DNA of 64,000 nt. It comes from Adiantum capillus-veneris (lineage: Eukaryota > Streptophyta > Polypodiopsida > Polypodiales > Pteridaceae). The translations under genes were made by a program, and so were the position numbers. Below, one piece after another: positions 59,919 through 64,000 of the stretch (positions are counted from its first letter, which is position 1; each line of letters begins with the position of its first letter). A model generated the notes under the pieces. It saw nothing but the letters and a program-made list of their open reading frames with translations. It had not been told where the DNA came from and did no database searches. The stretch is taken from assembly GCA_014529385.2 (NCBI GenBank), contig CM043969.1, positions 74,010,676-74,074,675 on the forward strand, written 5' to 3'.

Positions 59919-60544
59919 GGACATCTCAAATTCTAAGTTGGGGAGATTGTAAGGTCTCTACTTTCAAATTTCACACAAGTTCTATTACGCAATTGAATTT
60001 TCTTTAACCATCACTCATTATTTGAGATATTCAAGTTCAAATTATGAATCGTAGGTTGAGAAAACCTAGAATTCAAAATTTACGCTACAAAATTCTGACA
60101 TGTTTAGCTATATGAATCACTAATTAACTTATTGTAAGACTTAGTTAATGATTGTAGAATTTTCTTTTACTACTGTAAAGTTAATACAAGACTGTAAAGT
60201 TTAACTTAAAAATGTAAAGTAAATTATCATTAAGGAAATAAATAAAATAATTATAAAGACAAAAGAATACACAGGGATGACAAATGAAGGCACATGGACT
60301 CACATAGGAGGGGACAAAGTGGGACACACTGTCACATGAAAAAGGAGAGGCTACTCTTGACTAATCTTAATGAGGGGGGGCCTGTGTGGCCTTATCTTTT
60401 GATGATAATGACAAAGTGGTCAAGCTCATGGGTACCACAAGGGTACCAAAAACGCGGGTATGATTTTTGGGGGGGAAAAAAAAGTATTTTTTTTAAAAAA
60501 AAATTATTGTTTTGGAAAAAAAAGTTGGACGTTTTCTTTTCTGC

Positions 60545-60552
60545 TATAAATA
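60545..60552 (+). promoter_or_regulatory. TATA box of the family F LTR
   Basis: TATAAATA followed by AGAGCATCCATGCTC is identical in the copy at 63325 and in the inverted copy at 57865-57872. It lies about 135 bases before the GT at 60680, so transcription would include the removable segment. Confidence 0.75.
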
Positions 60553-60679
60553 GAGCATCCATGCTCACACTTTAGACATAGAGATTGCCTCTATAGCGCT
60601 CACAAAGTGCTCCCATTTTTCTTAGAGAGAATGCGTCCACAAACCATTAAGAGAGCAAAAACTCTAGTGGACTAATAAG

Positions 60680-61502
60680 GTGCGTAATAATTGATCATTC
60701 AATTAGTTTTAAGAATGATATACTTTAATCTCTCTAATAGATTAGTAAGATTCAATTAGTTATGTGTGTGTGTGTGCTATCTATTACTCTAATCTCTAAT
60801 GGATTAGTAAGATTCAATTAGCTATGTGCGTGTGTGTGCTATCTCTTACTCTAATCTCTCTAATAGATTATTAAGATTCAATTAGTTATGTGTGTGTGTG
60901 TGCTATCTATTACTCTAATCTTGTAATAGATTAGTAAGATTCAATTAGCTTTAAGAAGGATATGTGTGTGTGTGTGTGTTATATTTTACTCTAATCTTTC
61001 TAATGGATAGTAAGATTCAGTTAACTTTAGAAAAGATGTGTGTGTATGTTTTCTCTTACTCTAATCTCTCTAAGTATACCTACTCTCTCTAGTTAGTACA
61101 TCTTCACTATTAACTTATATATTGTTAATTGAAAGTTAATACATAAGAGAACTCATCATATTCTTATTATAGATGATGAAATTCTCATTCACCAATGTTA
61201 TTGACTATTAAGTTAAATAGAATTTTGAATAATACTAAAAATTGATTTAGTTATAGTATAGAATTGGATTAGAAATGTCATGCATAAAAGTAATTTATCC
61301 CTAAACTTTCACTCGTAATTTACACACTTAATTTTTGATTAAATAAGATTAACAAATATTTGATGTATAGAAATTAGATGTAGAACAACACTTAGTGTGA
61401 ATCGAGTTAGCGAGGGTTCAAATTACGGACTCTCTTTGAAAACAAGGAGATTACTAGGAAAATTGACCAATTTAAAGTTCTAAGTGTATAACATAAGTGT
61501 AG
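60680..61502 (+). other. Intron-like segment in the family F LTR (823 bp)
   Basis: It begins GTGCGTAATAATTG and ends AAGTGTAG. The flanks AATAAG and TACAAAA are joined directly in the LTR at 56522-58468, so that copy lacks exactly this GT...AG segment. Roughly six units of a 60-80 bp repeat (AGATTAGTAAGATTCAATTAG plus a GTGTGT run) fill its first half. AT-rich sequence fills the second. The same segment begins at about 63455 in the next LTR. Confidence 0.8.
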
Positions 61503-61513
61503 TACAAAAAAAA

Positions 61514-61708
61514 ATGGCTCCGAAGCGTGCTCGAACCCAAGGCGCTAATGCTCATGAGGCTGGTACAAGTAACAGTGGAATCCCTACAGAACATGCTATG
61601 TCTTCACCAATCGGACCAATCGGAGCTATGGTACAAGTTAGTATTGCCATTTCAAGTTATGCATCATTGCATATGCGAGACCATAGGAATATATTATTTA
61701 CCTTATGA
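61514..61708 (+). CDS. Gag-start-like frame inside the family F LTR
   Basis: The frame starts MAPKRARTQGANAHEAGTSN eleven bases after the intron-like segment. Homologous starts occur on the minus strand in the copies at 53971-55174 and 56522-58468. Its first ~42 residues look like a Ty3/gypsy gag N-terminus, basic and then Gly/Pro-rich. After GAMVQ the DNA reads GTTAGTATT, a plausible splice donor (61637). The residues past that point are probably not protein. Confidence 0.45.
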   Translation: MAPKRARTQGANAHEAGTSNSGIPTEHAMSSPIGPIGAMVQVSIAISSYASLHMRDHRNILFTL

Positions 61709-62710
61709 AAAGAAAACACGGACCGAAAGCACGCGGCTTAACCCCAAGAAACTTGTCATATGTTTGAGAAGTAGGAAAGATTTTCTGGTTAAACTGGTTG
61801 CTATGGGAAAGAATGTTTGTCCAAAACCTTCGGTATGGTTTCTCTCAAGTCTCTCTACTTATTAGCGCTGGTATTATGTGGCAGTTGTCGAGGCGTGAGA
61901 TGACGCCCAGGATGGCACCGCTGATGCTGTGGTGGGAGTACACCCAGATTAGCCCAGCTGGATACTGCGGTTTTGTTTTGTCGTGGCGTTAGGATGATAC
62001 CCAGATTGGCACCGTTGTTGCTGTCACGGGAGTACGTCCAGATTAGCACAACGAATACTTGTCGAGCGGTATGGGACGCTCATGAGGACAAGGGTTTTTA
62101 TAAATAATGTATATACCGATCGGACATAATAGCGTCAGTAGAGATTCTTGAGTGAACCTAATCCAAGGGTTGTTGGTTTAAAATTGGACGACTTCTTGTT
62201 TGACTATTGTTTGTAATACTGTTTGAAGGGTTGTTTTAACGAACCGGTATCATAGATAAAGTAAAGGAACATGTATGTTTAAACAGTGTGGTAGTAATTA
62301 GATAACAAAAGAAGGGTGAGTGTGGTGTGAAAAGTGGGAGAATGATACCACGACCGTATCATTCTATGGACGGGTGGACCTGATGAGTCGGGTAACTTTC
62401 CAGCGCTAGAATTTTTTTTTAGTCATAAATCTTAAAAGAGACAAACCTTGGCGGCTGTGCTTCTGAAACATGGAGAAAAAAGCGCACAGGTTGGTCACTC
62501 TAAGATTTATACTTTTAGGTATAATTGATTATAGATAGTTTTTAGATAGGGTTATGGTGGTCACGCTCCGCCATAGCGAGATAGGACCAATCCTTCACTA
62601 ACGGTTCATGCCCGTGGCTACGTAGTAGCTAAGGCAATGTCCGTTGGTTTTTCCTTATCAGGATTGGAGACCTATCAAAGGTACTCCGCTCCTCTCGACA
62701 AGGGGCAGGG

Positions 62711-62730
62711 ACCTCACACATTGTAAGGTC
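62711..62730 (+). other. LTR-LTR junction resembling a two-LTR circle
   Basis: CCTCACA, CAT and TGTAAGG follow in direct succession. The C equals the base between LTR and primer-binding site (56521). The AT equals the two bases between polypurine tract and LTR (59946-59947). The join is thus what blunt ligation of two unprocessed cDNA ends would give. Confidence 0.8.
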
Positions 62731-64000
62731 TCTACTTTCAAGTTGCACACAATTTCTATTACGCATTTGTATTTTTTTGAACCATCACTCCTTATTTAAG
62801 ATATTCGAGTTCAAATTATGAATCGTAGGTTGAGAAAACTTAGAAATTAAAATTTACGCTACAAAATTCTGACATGTTTAGCTATATGAATCACTAACTA
62901 ACTTATTGCAAGATTTATTTACTGATTGTAAAATTTTCTTTTACTACTGTAAAGTTAATATAAGACTGTAAAGTTTAACTTAAAAATGTAAAGTAAATTA
63001 TCATTAAGGAAATAAATAAAATAATACACAGAGATGACAAATGAAGGCACATGGACTGACATAGGAGGGGACAAAGTGGGACACACCGTCACATGAAAAA
63101 GGAGAGGCTACTCTTGACTAATCTTAATGAGGGGGGGCCTGTGTGGCCTTATCTTTTGATGATAATGACAAAGTGGTCAAGCTCATGGGTACCACAAGGA
63201 TACCAAAAACGCGGGTATGATTTTTGGGGGAAAAAAAAATAAAATAAAATTCTTTTTTCAAAAAAATAAAATAAAAATTTTGTTATTTTTTTGAAAAAAA
63301 AAAGTTGGACGTTTTTTTTTCTGCTATAAATAGAGCATCCATGCTCACACTTTAGACATAGAGATTGCCTCTATAGCGCTCACGAAGTGCTGCCACTTCT
63401 CTTAGAGAGAAGTTGTCCACAAACAACTAAGAGAGCAAAAACTCTAGTGGACTAATAAGGTGTGTATTAATTGAGCATTCAATTAGTTTTAAGAAGGATA
63501 TGTGTGTATGTGTGCTATCTCCTACTCTAATCTCTCTAATAGATTAGTAAGATTCAATTAGATATGTGTGTGTGTACTATCTATTACTTTAATCTTCTAA
63601 TAGATTAGTAAGATTCAATTAACTTTAAGAAGGATATGTGTGTGTGTGTGTGATCTTTTACTCTAATCTCTCTAATAGATTAGTAAGATTCAATTAGTTT
63701 TAAGAAGGATATGTGTGTATGTGTGCTATCTTTTACTCTAATCTCTCTAATAGATTAGTAAGATTCAATTACTTATGTGTGTGTGTGTGCTATCTATTAC
63801 TCTAGTCTTCTAATAGATTAGTGAGACTCAATTAGCTTTAAGAAGGATACATGTGTGTGTGTGTGTGTTATCTTTTACTCTAATCTCTCTAATAGATCGG
63901 TGAGATTCAATTAGCTTTAGAAAAGTATGTGTGTGTGTTCTCTTTTACTCTAATCTTTTTAATGGATAGTAAGATTCAATTAACTTTAGAAAAGATGTGT
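62722..64000 (+). repeat. Family F LTR, continuing past the window
   Basis: It starts TGTAAGGTCTCTA and follows the order of 59948-62718, with TATA box at 63325-63332 and the GT of the intron-like segment at about 63455. The minisatellite runs from about 63500 to the window end, with at least seven units, more than the complete copy has. Confidence 0.9.

Larger units (their letters stand above)
59948..62718 (+). repeat. Complete family F LTR (2771 bp)
   Basis: It starts TGTAAGGTCTCTA after GTTGGGGAGAT and ends GGGACCTCACA. It contains a TATA box, a GT...AG bounded 823-bp segment with a minisatellite, and a gag-start-like frame. Its ends are confirmed by three other copies, at 53914-53970 and 53971-55174 (parts), 56522-58468 and 62722 onward. 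Confidence 0.9.

Noticed and set aside
59948-60679. Reading 59948-60679 alone as a short LTR of ~730 bp
   Set aside because: The copy at 56522-58468 continues without a break to CCTCACA and then a primer-binding site, so the LTR includes the downstream part up to 62718.
1-64000. tRNA and rRNA genes
   Set aside because: No cloverleaf with A and B boxes and no rRNA sequence was recognised. The TGGTATCAGAGC sites are primer-binding sites next to LTRs, not tRNA genes.

Overview
The window looks like nuclear DNA from a land plant with a large, retrotransposon-rich genome. The only intact gene I recognise as host is an intronless PLS-type pentatricopeptide repeat (PPR) gene at 32210-34210 on the minus strand. 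That gene type, together with chromodomain Ty3/gypsy elements, Ty1/copia elements and long CT, CA and AT microsatellites, suggests a fern or another early vascular plant. The species cannot be fixed from this sequence alone.

Layout, left to right. 1-5700: a decayed minus-strand Ty3/gypsy element between two LTR-like direct repeats. 6060-7703: a plus-strand Ty1/copia relic ending in one LTR. 7704-30800: an old minus-strand Ty3/gypsy element (called H here) carrying two later insertions, each with both LTRs and a perfect 5-bp target duplication. The first is a very young gypsy element at 11442-20209 (ATCTG). The second is an older plus-strand gypsy element at 22224-29622 (TGCCC). 30801-36600: the low-repeat island with the PPR gene. 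36611-40892: a decayed plus-strand copia element. 40893-46084: mostly unassigned sequence with a gypsy chromodomain-like scrap, microsatellites, a 113-135 bp repeat array and one unexplained 137-codon frame. 46085-53913: a decayed plus-strand gypsy element whose protease region is interrupted by a 5.3-kb LTR element (46979-52296, TSD TAGAG) with no recognisable gag or pol, which resembles a LARD.

53914-64000 is the most interesting part. It holds several copies of one gypsy family (called F here) with an unusually long LTR, in both orientations. The complete LTR (59948-62718, 2771 bp) contains an 823-bp GT...AG segment that is exactly absent from the inverted copy at 56522-58468, as expected if the RNA was spliced and then reverse transcribed. 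Two F LTRs are joined tail to head at 62718/62722 by three bases. These are exactly the bases predicted for a junction of two unprocessed cDNA ends, as in a two-LTR circle. A gag-start-like frame lies inside the LTR, just downstream of the removable segment.

The elements are described as fossils. Relative ages come from LTR pairs compared by eye: about 3 substitutions in 1.6 kb for 11442-20209, about 9 in 487 bp for 46979-52296, and roughly 4% for 22224-29622. Most boundaries rest on visible repeats. Domain assignments rest on motif recognition without database searches.
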